Positions 1 to 12,000 of a DNA stretch of 64,000 nt are shown piece by piece. A program made the position numbers and the translations under genes. Source of the DNA: Mycteria americana (lineage: Eukaryota > Chordata > Aves > Ciconiiformes > Ciconiidae); contig NC_134367.1 in assembly GCF_035582795.1 (NCBI RefSeq), forward strand, positions 7,302,062 to 7,366,061. Reading direction: 5' to 3'. The notes beneath the pieces were generated by a model. That model saw only the letters and a list, made by a program, of their open reading frames with translations. It ran no database searches and was not told where the DNA came from. Each line of letters begins with the position of its first letter. Within the stretch, counting starts at the first letter, position 1.

Positions 1-869
1 TAACTTGCTTTAACCTTTGTGCAGAGGTGGCCACGAGTGAAGTGCTGGAGGTTTTACAGGGGATGGAGAGAGAGAGAGGGGTGCCCTGGAACAGGGATAC
101 AGGGAAGATAAGCTGAGTATGACAGCAGATGCAGGAAGCCAGGATGATGGTGAGAAGGAACAAGGCATGTTATGAGTTAAACATCAAAGTGGACCTTAGT
201 GGTTAATGGGTCACACATTTCTCTGGACACAGCAACAGAGGCACTTGACTGGGAGAAGGGAAAGAAATGTCTTCCTGCCTTCCATTGTGGGGAAGTTTGA
301 TAAAACACCATGTGCTGCAGGAGCTGGATCTATATCTTGCCCTCTGCCACATGTGATTCTTGGTTTCATTGATCTAAAGTGCTATTTTGTGGCTGGTGGT
401 TGACAGGACATTAACTGTTAGTCTATAAAACAATTACAAGAAATGTAATTAAATTTTCATATGTATAAGCAAGTAGAATAGAACAGAAATGCAATTAACA
501 TTCTAAGATGTTTTTATCTGGCTGTGAATGTGAATGAAGACTAACTTTTTTTTCTTAATTAAATGGTTGGGAAACATTGATGTACACATCTGGGCTTCCT
601 TTAGTTAGTCCTGTTAATTTAGGATTCTTTGCTCCACTGTTGGTAGGCCTGGTGATCTGACTGCTGTGCTTTTCTGCATCTGGGCTTTGATCCTTGTTGA
701 AAGCAGATGGAAAGAGTCTTTTTAACATTGGCAAAAGCTTCTTAGGATGCTAAGACATTACATGTTTTTAGGTCTCTTGTATTTTGCAAATGTTAACTAG
801 ACCTCAGATCAGAATCTGTTTTGACACTTGTTTGACACAAGCTCTATAGGTATCCAGTTCTCCCCACTA

Positions 870-960
870 AAAAATAATTAATTATATATATATTTATAGA
901 TACAAATAATATATGTATAATAATTATAGATTTTTATGTAATTTAATATATATATATCAA
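870..960. repeat. AT-rich low-complexity patch
   Basis: Runs of TATATATATA and AATAATATATG-type sequence make up nearly the whole stretch. It is intronic simple sequence with no other signal. Confidence 0.7.
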
Positions 961-3900
961 GATATGAAATTCCAAGCCTGCTTCTACATTCCCTCTGTAG
1001 AGATGGGTTTCCCTTATTTAGGAGAGTCCAGTTGTTTGCCTGTTCTTCACCTTCAAATATTAAATTTATTCAATGGGCCAAGTTTTAGTCTGTAAGTCTG
1101 AAGTGACTCAGTAATTTCTTTTTTTATGCTTCCCAGAGGTCCTGCTTATTCCACATGTTATGTATTGTGGGAAAGAAGTGATACCTTGCCTGATTGATGA
1201 TGCCTTTCTAACAGGGAAGCAGTATGATTATATGATCTATATTTAGCATAGATTATAACACATGTAAAATATTGGTAACTTGTTAAAATTCATGTTCAGT
1301 GACGTGATGTGGGTGTGATTTAATAGAAGGAAATGCTGGGGTTCTGTCTGCAAACTGGAGAAGCGCGAGCCTGGCTTGAGTCACTTCTTCTGTAGCTAAT
1401 TATATTTTATGCTTGGGGGAAAAAGTTAGAAATTGTGATTTGAACCTGCAGCAGGCACAAGTATTAATAATGCAACTTTCTGAAAATATTTCTCCAACCA
1501 TTTATGAAACTCTGCTATGCACAGAGAGTCCACAGATGTCTTCTGGCATTGCTTGATGGTGGATAAGTTTATCTACCAGGACTCTGCATCCTTGCTTTCT
1601 GTAATCTCATGTTTAAAGCACATGAAAACTTTAGATGTAAATGGATAGCTCTGCGTAAAACTCTCTTATAAGAAGCATTTAGAGGAGTTTCCAAATCCAT
1701 GCTCAGCTGATAATGGCCTTTGAGCAAGTGGTGTGCTGTGTTGAGGAACTACAGTGACTCCCATAGCAGTATGTGTCTGTAGCTCCTGTGAAAACAGCTG
1801 GGGATTCCTGTCAGCTGGAAACTGTTTTCTAACCTTAAGTCTTGAACAGAAATGCCTTTGACTGGGGTGTACAGAAGTCAGAATATGAAGCAATTTCAGT
1901 TTTGGAAGAGGCAAAGACGAGGAGTGATGCTGCTTTGCTGTTGGTTCAGCCTGATCATGGGTCAGCACTTAAAAAATAAACCCAGTGAATTACTGTTAAA
2001 GAGCCCCTACTTTGGCCATAAATTAGGCCAAAAAAAAATCCACCGTTACACATGTTAAATTGCCCAGGAGGTAATTTGTCTTGCAAAACAAAGGTTATGA
2101 AGTTTGTCTGTTCTTCAGACGGTAACTACTTTCATCTTTAAAGTGATTTGTTTCCATTTTCAATAATAACGTTTAATCCTCGGGGGAGTCGGAGACCTCT
2201 CCCAGCCGAGCAATTCTGTCAGGAGGTGGAACCTGCTCTGACCTCCAAATGCTCCAGGGAAAAAGCTCAGGAGCTTCTCAGCTATTTTGGTTCATAAATT
2301 GTCTTGATCTGTCCCTTTAGTTCATGGCAAGTGTGGCAAAGGAATGGGGCAGATAGGAGTAGCTGCAAATTATTAATCTTTCATTCTTTGCCTTTATTAA
2401 ATATTTTGCCTCTGTGGGCGCCTGCATTGAGGATGACAAAACACGTTTTCTGTTCAAGGAGGAGACACTGGCAAAATGCAAAGACATGGGATATCTTAGA
2501 TTTGAGAGTCTGGAGCTGTTAAAGCTGCCCTGTGCCTGCCTGTCGGCTGCTGTAACTAAGACTGTAAATGCGAGAGGTAATGGGTGCTTAAATAATCAGC
2601 TATGTGAAGATTTTTGTGTTCCAGGAACCACGGTATTTCATTGTGCTTGAACAGGTTATGGCTGACTCTCATCTGTATGCAGCTATCCAGATTTTTATAT
2701 GTATTTATATAGTCACACACATACATATGTATTTTTCAGTGATGGGGTTTTGCAGGCTGTGAGGGGAAGAGATAAACTCGCATAAACGGAACTGTTGCCT
2801 GTAGATTTATCACAAGCTTCCAATTCCTCCCTCTCCCCTAAAATAAGTGACAGGTTCAATTCTGACTTCCTTATTTTCTGCCCAGTAAAATATGAATCAT
2901 AAACTTAATTTGCCACCCCATGTTCTGATGGGGGAGAAAAGAGGTGAGAAAAGGGGAAGAAAAGAGATGAGAAAATCGTATGTGGAGGCTCAAACATTTA
3001 CATTTGTGTATTCTTCATCTCAGCCTCTTTAGAGATTGAGCCTGTTTACCGTTGCTTGAGATCTTGCTTTAAAATGTACTCAGCCAATAACAGAAACACA
3101 CATTGCTTTTGTACAAGCTGATGTTTTGTAGTTTACAGTGGAAGTAACGTAAAAAGTCTAAAGATGATTGGTCTTGTTATAATGACATGTCTAGAAGGAG
3201 GTGGGCAGCTAAAGTCTTAATATTTATGCTTGAAGATTCTAGCTAAGGATTTAGGTTTGCTGGATAATGAACTTCTCTGTGCCCTGTAATTCAGGAACAG
3301 ACTTAATATTTATAACTATCCATTCCTCATGTCCTTTCAGACAATCTGACCTGCTTTCTCTATCTCCAGTGCCCCACTGATTTTAGTGCTCTTCTAGTGC
3401 TTCTGGCGAGGGAAGTGGGGAGGATCCTGCTGTCCCTGCTGGAGCCATGCGTGGGCAAGCAGCTGATGGTGGGAAGGCTGTTTGCTTGCTCGCTTAAAAA
3501 GTAGGTCAGGACCGCCTGCTTATTTGTTTATTTTAACGGGCATCATGAGGCTATAGATGAATTTAAATGTGTTAGTTTTTTGTCTGTGTATAAAGAAGAA
3601 TAATTCTTGTTTCACATGTTGCTGTACCTAAATGATTTTGAGATTTTATATAAAAACATATACATTTCCCTGAGGAATTGTTAAACTTAACAGGTGCAAT
3701 TAAGACAATAGCCCCTTAAGATCACCCTAATCTTTTTATATTTTTGAGTTAGACTTATACACATTTTTGCATAGCAGCCTGTAGTGATTTGGCAAATTTT
3801 GTAAGTGTTGTGAAATATGCGTTTAGTGGAGATTATGAAAACTTCAGACCTTTATGACTCGTGCTGTAGTTTGCAACAGAAAGAGTGGGTGGTTACTTCC

Positions 3901-6327
3901 CAGTTGAGTGTGTTCTGTGCCAAGAGACAGTCTGTATTGACCTTCTACTGCCAAGTCATAAATGCATAAAATCTGTGTTGCTAATGGAAACACTGACAAG
4001 CCTTGAACTGCAGCGGACTGGCATAATAAAAATATTAAAATTTCCAGCTGCAGTTAATGTCAGATTTTCATTTCGGTTTTGCTGGCTGGCAGCTGGTAGT
4101 GGCCTCATCTCAAAACAAGCTGAAGTGTCCTGGAGGCTTTTTGTTGGTATTGTCACAGCACAGACTCTCTCTGTTAGTTTGGATATACGAGGCTGACTTA
4201 AAAAACAACAAAAACAAAGGAAGAAAAAAGCCTTACTTGTTGTGAAGCCAATGAATAGGAGGCTTTGGCATGTTCAGGTTGGTTATAGTGGTACTTGGGA
4301 GATGAGACCTGTGGGCAGTGTTGTTTTCCAACCACTGAAATTCAGGCCAGCTGTTTGGGCAGAGATGTAAGAATTGTAGACTCTTACTGACATTAACGTT
4401 AATTGCAGACTCTTGTTAACGTTATTAATGGGGCATGTATTAATGTTTGCATCGATTAGTGTCAGTTTTCAGAGATCCAAACATGTGTCTTGTTTAGAAA
4501 TTACTTCCTCTGTAAAACTGTACCATGTCCAAAAGGTCAGAGAGTCATAACGATGATGCTCAGAAGGAAATTGCTGGTAGTGGTGACAGGTATGTATGTC
4601 AGAGGATCCTGACGTGTGCTTTTGAAAATGAATCTTAGAACAGTTTCCTACTGTTAGAGGACTGATGTGAAATACAGGTTTGTGGTGTAGCGGACTGCTT
4701 GCGGGTGAGGAGACCAGGGATTCCTGAATTTGCTTTAACTTGGTTTGGATTGAATGTGGTTTTTAATGCCCTGAGGAAGGATAATTAATGCTGCAGTTCC
4801 TCTTTAACAAGAAGAAAAAAACTAGTCCTTACTTTACAAGGATGTTCTAAAGGTTACTATGTTAAATATTGAGAAAACAGTTGCTGGCTTATCCGTGCAC
4901 TGCTTACTAACCCCTTCTTCTGTAGTTCTTTGTCAAAACTAGATTTATCACTGGTTGCTGTAGCGGTAGACTCTTGTGTGGTTATTTTTCCTCCCCTTGT
5001 TGCAAAGCAGCTTCACTTGATGTTACGGTCACAGCGTGCTTTCTGATACATGAAGTAAAATATCACCATCCACTCTCTGATTCAGGCGTGGCTGGCATTG
5101 GTTCTTTACCATGTCTGTCTATTGCAAATCTTTTCTGATTATTTGCAGCTCTCTGCTCCTGGTTTTTTCACGTGGGCATTTTGATCTTTTCCTTGCATCT
5201 TCTTTCCTTTTTATATATCTTGGATTAGGAAGGTTTCTTTTACCTGTGTATTGAAGTATTCAACTTTCATATCTTAGCTGTATTAGGAAGGTCTGGTGGT
5301 ACCAGCCTCTCCCAGTGTCCAGTTGTTCTTTCTGGTTTCTGCTGATTAAATTCTTCATCAATAAATCTTAAGCCTTTGAATCTGTCTGAAAGACTTTCTT
5401 CATGTAACTGTTGCTCACAGAATTATTTTAGATCTCTCAATCTAATTCCACTATATTTTCTGTTATATTTGCCATTGCTAATCTTGTGTTAGACTTGGAG
5501 TATTTCCTACCTGTCATCACTTCAATTACTGACTCAAGCCAGGCAAGACAGTCACTCAAGCATTCCTCCTTTCATTTTTGGGTCTTTGGTCTTTTGTTGT
5601 GGTCACTGCTTTTGTCTCAAATAATTTCCTGTTGTTTGTAACCTATCAGTTACTTTGCTGCCTTTGATACTACTGCTGAACTTAAAAGTATATTGTCTGT
5701 TTACTACAAATTACTGATAAAGGTGATGCTTACCTTAGCCTGTTATAGCATTTGGAAGTGGTTTGTGGGTTTTTTTTTCTTATTTTAAATTTATTAGAAG
5801 AAGTTGGTCATGTTTCTGACCAGGCCGCCTGAGTATCTTTCCCACTTCTCTTTTGCATCTCTGCTTTTCAGAAAATTATTGCAGCAGCCACTTCTGAAGT
5901 CTTGTGCGAAGTGCAAACCTGGGGAAGGAGCCTGGAGCTGACTCCTCACTGGAAAGTGTTACAATTGAGAAACTGGTTAACTGGGGAAGCTTTGGTTCCT
6001 GGAGCAGCTTTTGGAGGCTGTATAAATTGCATACCAAAAGATTATAATTTTAAAAATCCAGGGACAGATCCATTCTAGTCAAGTTTTCAAGTGCCAGTAT
6101 GTTTTTCAGTTGAGCAGAATGGCCTTGTCAGTAAGGCAGCTAGAAAGGTGTTTTGCAGGTGGCAAACTTTTCAGCTGTAGCCAAATTTAATTCCTCGTGG
6201 TTTATCAGACTTGCAAGTAACTGGCCAAAAAACAACTATAAGACTGAGAATGACAATGTCTTTGAAATGTGAAATGTCTACTCAAATGGAAGGTAGACAC
6301 GATGCTATGCTGTTCTGGAGTGCGCAC

Positions 6328-6345
6328 TTTTTTTTTTTTTTTTTT
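6328..6345 (+). repeat. T18 homopolymer
   Basis: Eighteen uninterrupted T on the CD2AP sense strand in intron 2. It is the first of a series of long sense-strand pyrimidine runs in this gene. Confidence 0.9.
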
Positions 6346-7039
6346 GACTTGGAAGGTGGGATCTCAGCAGAGCTAAGATCTCCAGGGCAGAAGTCCCTGT
6401 GGATGAAGGAGAGTAACAGCAGGAACTACTTGCCTGTTTTCTGAAAAGCCTCTTTATGTAGTGTAGATCAATGGGAGGAAAAATTGTGCTGTCTGTACTC
6501 TTGTTTATTTGACTCGCTCTGCTCTTTTGGGAAATAAGAAGGTGCTTTGGACTGTTTGACTTGAGGTTTGTAGTTTGTTTGAAAGCATCAGTAGCTTCCA
6601 GACCTGCTGAGTTTTCCAGCTGGACAGCTGCAGTAAATAGCCTGGGTTTTAATGTTCCAGAAAGCACCAGAGAGGTCCTGTTGAATACGCTTCTCATTTT
6701 TTGGCATTTCATCAATGCATGGGTTCTGTTGTCTTAAAGCTCATGTTTAAGAGTTCACATGATGTTAATAAGAGTGTGTATATATATGTCTAGCCAAGAT
6801 TTGTTTTCAAATATTATTAAATATTTTATTGCAGCTGTAGCTGAAATAACTAGTGGAGTTGTTAACTAGTGGCTACTGGTGGTGGATACAAGAATTGTTC
6901 TGAAGTGGATCATGAAAAGCTGCAAAGTACTTATGGGTGTTTGATTTCCTCAAGACATTGTAATGCTGTGGTGGTGGGAAAGCTGATGGGCTTTGAGGGT
7001 CTTGCTAAGCACACAGGCACATGAGGTTCAGTGGATGTA

Positions 7040-8062
7040 ACACACTTGGGTTTTCAGAAAGTCTTTATCATAAAGTTTTCCATCAAGTTATTGAAGGAAT
7101 AAAGCTTCTCTCAGGCTGAAGGAAAAATTCTTTTATGGATTGGAAGTAGCTTAAAGAATAAGAAGCAAAGGACTTATCAGTGACTTGTGAGGACAGAGGA
7201 GAGTCGGCGACGGGATCCCTCAGGAGTTGGTTGTGGTACTGTCTTTGTCCAGCATCTCCGGTCATCTGGAGAGGGGATTTAACAGTGGACATGCCCATTT
7301 TGTGAGTGCTGTTAGACTCTTATGTAGTCTAATGCCATGCTGATGGCAAGGAGCTGAGCAGGCAAAAAGGGTGGCAGGTGAGCCTGAAGGTAGGTAAATG
7401 CCAAATAATGTGTATAAGAACAGGTAATCCATACCATACCTACGTGGAACTGCCAGTTGAGAGTTGAGCATCAGCTCATGAATACCTGGTAGTGCTGCTT
7501 TCAGTTCTCTGAAATCCTCAGCTCTGGGTGCAGTGACAGCCCAAAACACCGGCAGGATGCCTGGTGTCATCAGATCTATAGAGACCAGGATGGGGACAGG
7601 TGGCTAGATGTTTAAGGGGATGGAGCAGCTGCCTGGTGAGATGGGGACTGATAAGGCTGGGACTCTTCAGTTGAGAGGATAAAGCCAACAGGGGAGATGA
7701 TCAAGGTTTACACAGCCATGGAGGTAGTCATAGACTAAATGCAATGGTGGGGAACACAGATTGGGACTAGTAAAGTGTCAGCTTAAAGCAAATGAGAGGA
7801 GCTTCTTTATGTAGCAGAGAGCGAATATCTGATGTCTATCCCCAAGGAAGCTGGGGAGGCAGACAGGACAATGCAGGCAGAAAGGGATTAGACAGCTTCA
7901 TCTGCAGACATGAAAGGGAGAGAGGAGGGGATGTATCTCCCTAATGAAACCCTTATGGGTGCTCTGGGAATGTGGGAGGATCTGGGTTGCAGGCTAGCTC
8001 TAAAGAGCGTCTGGGATTGTGGCTGCTGGGAGATGTGTTCTGCACTAGATGGGCCATTGATC
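7040..8062 (+). mobile_element. Ancient, highly diverged CR1 LINE 3' region
   Basis: Several blocks in the right order resemble the 3' half of a CR1 LINE: a GAGAGGATAAAGCC...GGGGAGATGATCAAGGTTTA block at about 7671-7710, a GCAGAAAGGGATTAGACAGC block near 7876, and a tail like TAGATGGGCCATTGATCTGA at about 8048-8066. Identity to younger CR1 copies is low and there is no usable reading frame. It is an old insertion, older than the CR1 copies elsewhere in the window, and its left edge is a guess. Confidence 0.5.
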
Positions 8063-8876
8063 TGACGTTAATGGGTTTCTTCTTGTGCAAAGTGGTGATT
8101 TCCTTCTTTCAGAGTGTCTGTTCTCCAGTGGAATATCATTTAATGAGCTGATGCAGTAGAGTAACTGCTGCGTCCATGGCATTTTCTGTCAAGAACTGAT
8201 GCTTTCTTGTTTATAGGCTTCTTAGTCTTGATTGGCGCATTCAATTTCAATGCTAAGACCTTAATTTAGAAAGACAGGAAGGTGGGAGACTATTATCAGA
8301 AAAATTATGTCTCTGTTACTTTCCTCCTACACTTTTCCCCTCACTTCCTCCCACTCTATTTCTTGTATCTCACTTTCTTTTCCACTCGTGTCTTTCAGCA
8401 GTACGATTGCATCTTGTCTGTAAACAACCTTTGAGCTTTCTGAGGCAGAAATGATCACCTAATGCAGTTTTATATACTACAATATTTTATTTAGTGCCCT
8501 ACCCTATGGGTCTGTCATTGAAGTAATATTTATCTTTTAAAAAATGTTTTCAAATATGAGCTGTGACGTAAGAGTTGTAATATGGGACTTCTGGGCTCGA
8601 AGCTACTTTTCTTAGGGTTGGAGTAGATGGCTAAAATTCTGCCCCTGTTTCAGCACATCAACTTACCTTTACTAACATGATTGTATGAAAGGGCCAAATT
8701 TATTAAGGCCTTTAGTATGTTTAGGTGCAGGTTGCCATGATTTTTGAGTATAATGCATCATTACACACCAAATGGTAAGTAGCTGAAATCTCGTAGTCTA
8801 TGGAGCACCTGTCTAAAAACACTGACCTCTTGGGTAATTTAAATGGCCTCTCAATCTTTTAAATCTCTTGTTTCAG

Positions 8877-9030
8877 GAAGTTAAGAAGGATGTAGAGCCC
8901 AAGGATGATGCCGTACCAGTCAGGAGGGAGAAATCTGGCAATGTAGCCAGTCTTGTGCAGCGTATGAGCAGCTATGGGCTTCCAGCAGGAGGATTTCAGC
9001 CTCATCCCCCGTCCAAAAGCTTCAAGAAGA
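8877..9030 (+). CDS. CD2AP: CD2AP exon 3 (linker after SH3-1)
   Basis: The exon is 154 nt, enters in phase 0 and leaves one base over. It encodes the charged linker between SH3-1 and SH3-2, including [20 protein letters not shown], which is nearly the same as the human linker ([18 protein letters not shown]). Acceptor TTGTTTCAG, donor GTATGT. This is the first CD2AP exon in the window. Confidence 0.95.
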
Positions 9031-12000
9031 GTATGTAGTCTTTCCAATTCCTTGAATTGCGTAAGCTGCTGACGTGCATTTTTTTGATAAACATGAATTA
9101 TTTAATGTCTGACTTAGTTTTAAGGTTGTACGGAACTAGAGACATAGGAGGAAAAACTTTGATTCTAAGCCAACTTCTGCTCCTGGATGCATGGGCAGAA
9201 AGCTCATATGTAGTTCTTAACAGCAGCGATAAGGATGAATTTTCCTGGGAACAGGATTTAGACCCCTTCCGGATTCCAGAGAGTTGCTCTGTAACTTCGT
9301 GTGAGCTCTGCTTGTATTGTCAGGTACTGAATGAGAACTGCAGGCCTGTTCATGTTGATAAAAAAAATCTTCCTGTGGTCGTTTCTTCTAAACGTAAAAG
9401 TTTTGCTACAAATTCAAGGCTTTGTGACAAGGAAGCACTCTATAGTTCAGGTTCCTCTAGTTTGGTAGGCTTGCTTCTAGTGTGAAATAAGGTGAAGTTG
9501 GTGGTGTCTAAGAAAAAGCAGTGGTCTTCCTTTTATTGTACCTGCAGCCCCCAAGATTGTCAGGAGTGCAGACTTGGTGCCTCCATATCTGTGGCTTCTG
9601 TGTTTTAATGCCAGTATTTAAATCAAGGTGACTAAAAACTAGAGCAGAAAACTTAGCGTTCCCTGCATCCAAAAAATTGACTTGTGATTTGTATTTGGAC
9701 ACCTCAGTCTTGAGAGACATTGCTGTATATTACTCTCTCTTATAAGAGATTGCAGGCATTTATGATTCAAGCTTGCTTTTTTTTAAAAGAAAAAAATTCA
9801 GAACTTACTGTTTCTGGTATGTTTATGCTTTGAGGTTTTGCCCATAAAAGGAGAAGAGTCACTAGTCATGTTTTAAAGTCCTGAAATGGGACCACCAGAT
9901 TTACAAATTTGTTGAAACCTTCTTCTAGGCAACTAAGGGTGTTACCTTCAAAATTACTTTTTAGTGAATCTGATCTGTGTATGGCATATTGGCAACAGTA
10001 CATATGTATCTGTTAGAGGTTTGCATCAGCAGGCTTTTGAAAATGTAGCCTGAAAGATTAACGCTGTTCTTAGATTCATGCAACCAGGCTCTGAAAGGGC
10101 ATCAACGTGATCCTTATGGGTCCTTCCAACTCGAGATATTCTAGGGTTCTGTGATTCTACGAACATGATCTGATACCATTTCAGGTGTCGGCTACTCATT
10201 CTGGTCTCCCTAACCCTGGACCGATCCCGTATTCAGCTTGTCTCGTCCTCATGGTGCTGGCTGTGTGGCTGTGGCCAGGGTAGTAGGTACAGCGTGGTCT
10301 CAAACTCTGCAGTGCTATGGCTAGTCTCATCATCCTAGAAGAAAATGGTGTTCAAGCACCTTCCTTTAAGCACACAACTGTTTACTTGGCACAATGACAA
10401 TCTCTGCATTTCCATTTTACTTGCTGTTCTCTCTTTCCTGGAAGACTGTTTGAACAACTCTTGCAGATCCTGTTTGCTCTGTGCCTGGGCAATCGCTCAC
10501 TCCCTTCAAAAGGTTTCCAGTGCTTAGTTGTCTTTCCGTTTCTGGTTCCTAACCTGGTAAAATGAGATTTACAACGTTAAAAACAAAGTTAAACTACTTT
10601 AATAGTAGGTTGCCAGGGTGCGGTGAGGTAGGTTGTCTCTGCCTGGGAAGTCCTTGTGTTGTTCTCATGTGCAGCTGTTGCTGAATTCAGGCATTTTATA
10701 CCAGGTGAGTAGTAAGCTGCAGGCAGTATTCCTGTCAGTTAGATGTCTGCCTTTATTCAGGAAAAGGAAAATACAGAAGGTGTGCTAAATTACGGCAACA
10801 AAGGGCTAAATTTCATTTACCCTGTACAAAACAAATAAAACCTGAAGCCAGACAAGTTGTTTTGGAAACGGACAGAATTGCCCGGGGGCTGCCAGCCCAG
10901 CAGTACTGTTGCACCATGTGAAGCTGGGGTGGTGTTTTCTGAGCAGATTGGTTAGCTTCCTAGGTTAATCTAGAGATTTTCAAAATTGGAAGGCAGTACT
11001 TCCTAAACTGGGTATCACTGAAAACAGACCTCAGGTAAGAGTGAGTTCTGGATGTGAAATGCATCTGTGGGTTTGTTTTCTCCCCCACTTCCCCATTTAG
11101 ATATAATTACAATATGAAAAGGAATGCTGAGATCAGATTTATACCAAATGGCCATGACTTTTTAATTTGCCTTTTTTCCATATCAGTTAATCTCATACAA
11201 AGGAGGAGCCCTGAAAGCGCCATAGGAGGTAGTAAAGGCCAGTGAACCGTTTATTGCAATTACTGTGAACCTAACATCCCTCTTGGCTGATGTATGAGTT
11301 TCAGTGGAGTTAAGACGGGTGTATTATGTGGGCAATTACGTGTTATTAGAAATAACCCGTAGAGCTTCATACTTTTGGTTTATTTGTTTCCTCCCCCTTT
11401 TAAGCTCTTTAGAGCACAGACCATAAACCAGCATGTAGAAAATTCTTGATTTTGTGAGCCCTCTCTCAGAAATTTTAAATGCTGAATGTTACTCAGATGC
11501 CTGGTGGGTTTTGTACTGAGGATGCTGGGCGTGGCAGTCTTCTGAACATCTGACTTTGGACTTTAAACACTGCTATAATAAGACAAGGATCAATCTTGGA
11601 GGCAGTATCTGTATTTTGAAATGTTTTTACTCAGCTAACCATAATTGCTGAAGCTTGAGTATGGAAGGAGTGCATAGTATAAGAGAGAATATGGAAATTA
11701 TATAGCTCCTACAAGCTTAAGCTTTACCACTTCAAGTTTTTCATCCATATTTCCACTTAAACTGTGGCAGATTATTTTTTAGGAGGATAAGGGAGCGTGT
11801 GTGGGTCATAGCTCAGGATGACAATTGCCTTCAAAAGCGTGCTGGCTGCTCTGTTGTGGAAAAGGTCTGAAGGCATGGCCTCTTGTTTGAAGGACAAATG
11901 CCTAAAGTCTCTGGGTTCAGCCGTAGCATCGCTCTGGGATATGTGCAGAGTAATTGGGCAATCATAGGTTTCACACCGCTCTGGATGGAGGGGTTGTTGG

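Larger units (their letters stand above)
1..8876 (+). other. CD2AP: CD2AP intron 2 (3' part) - no exon seen
   Basis: This is non-coding sequence upstream of the first recognisable exon; the acceptor is a CTTGTTTCAG at its end. It is AT-rich, with an A/T-dominated patch at about 870-960, a T18 run at 6328-6345 and a pyrimidine-rich stretch at about 8325-8400. A strongly diverged CR1-like element lies at about 7040-8062. Short open frames are scattered on both strands, but none resembles a protein I know. Confidence 0.8.

Noticed and set aside
4674..4730. Possible tRNA-like GTGTAGCGGACTGCTTGCGG stretch
   Set aside because: No acceptor-stem pairing, anticodon arm or T-loop consensus could be traced.
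9057..9485. 142-codon open frame directly after CD2AP exon 3
   Set aside because: It starts at a non-ATG codon, resembles no known protein and lies in an intron whose flanking exons splice together in frame.
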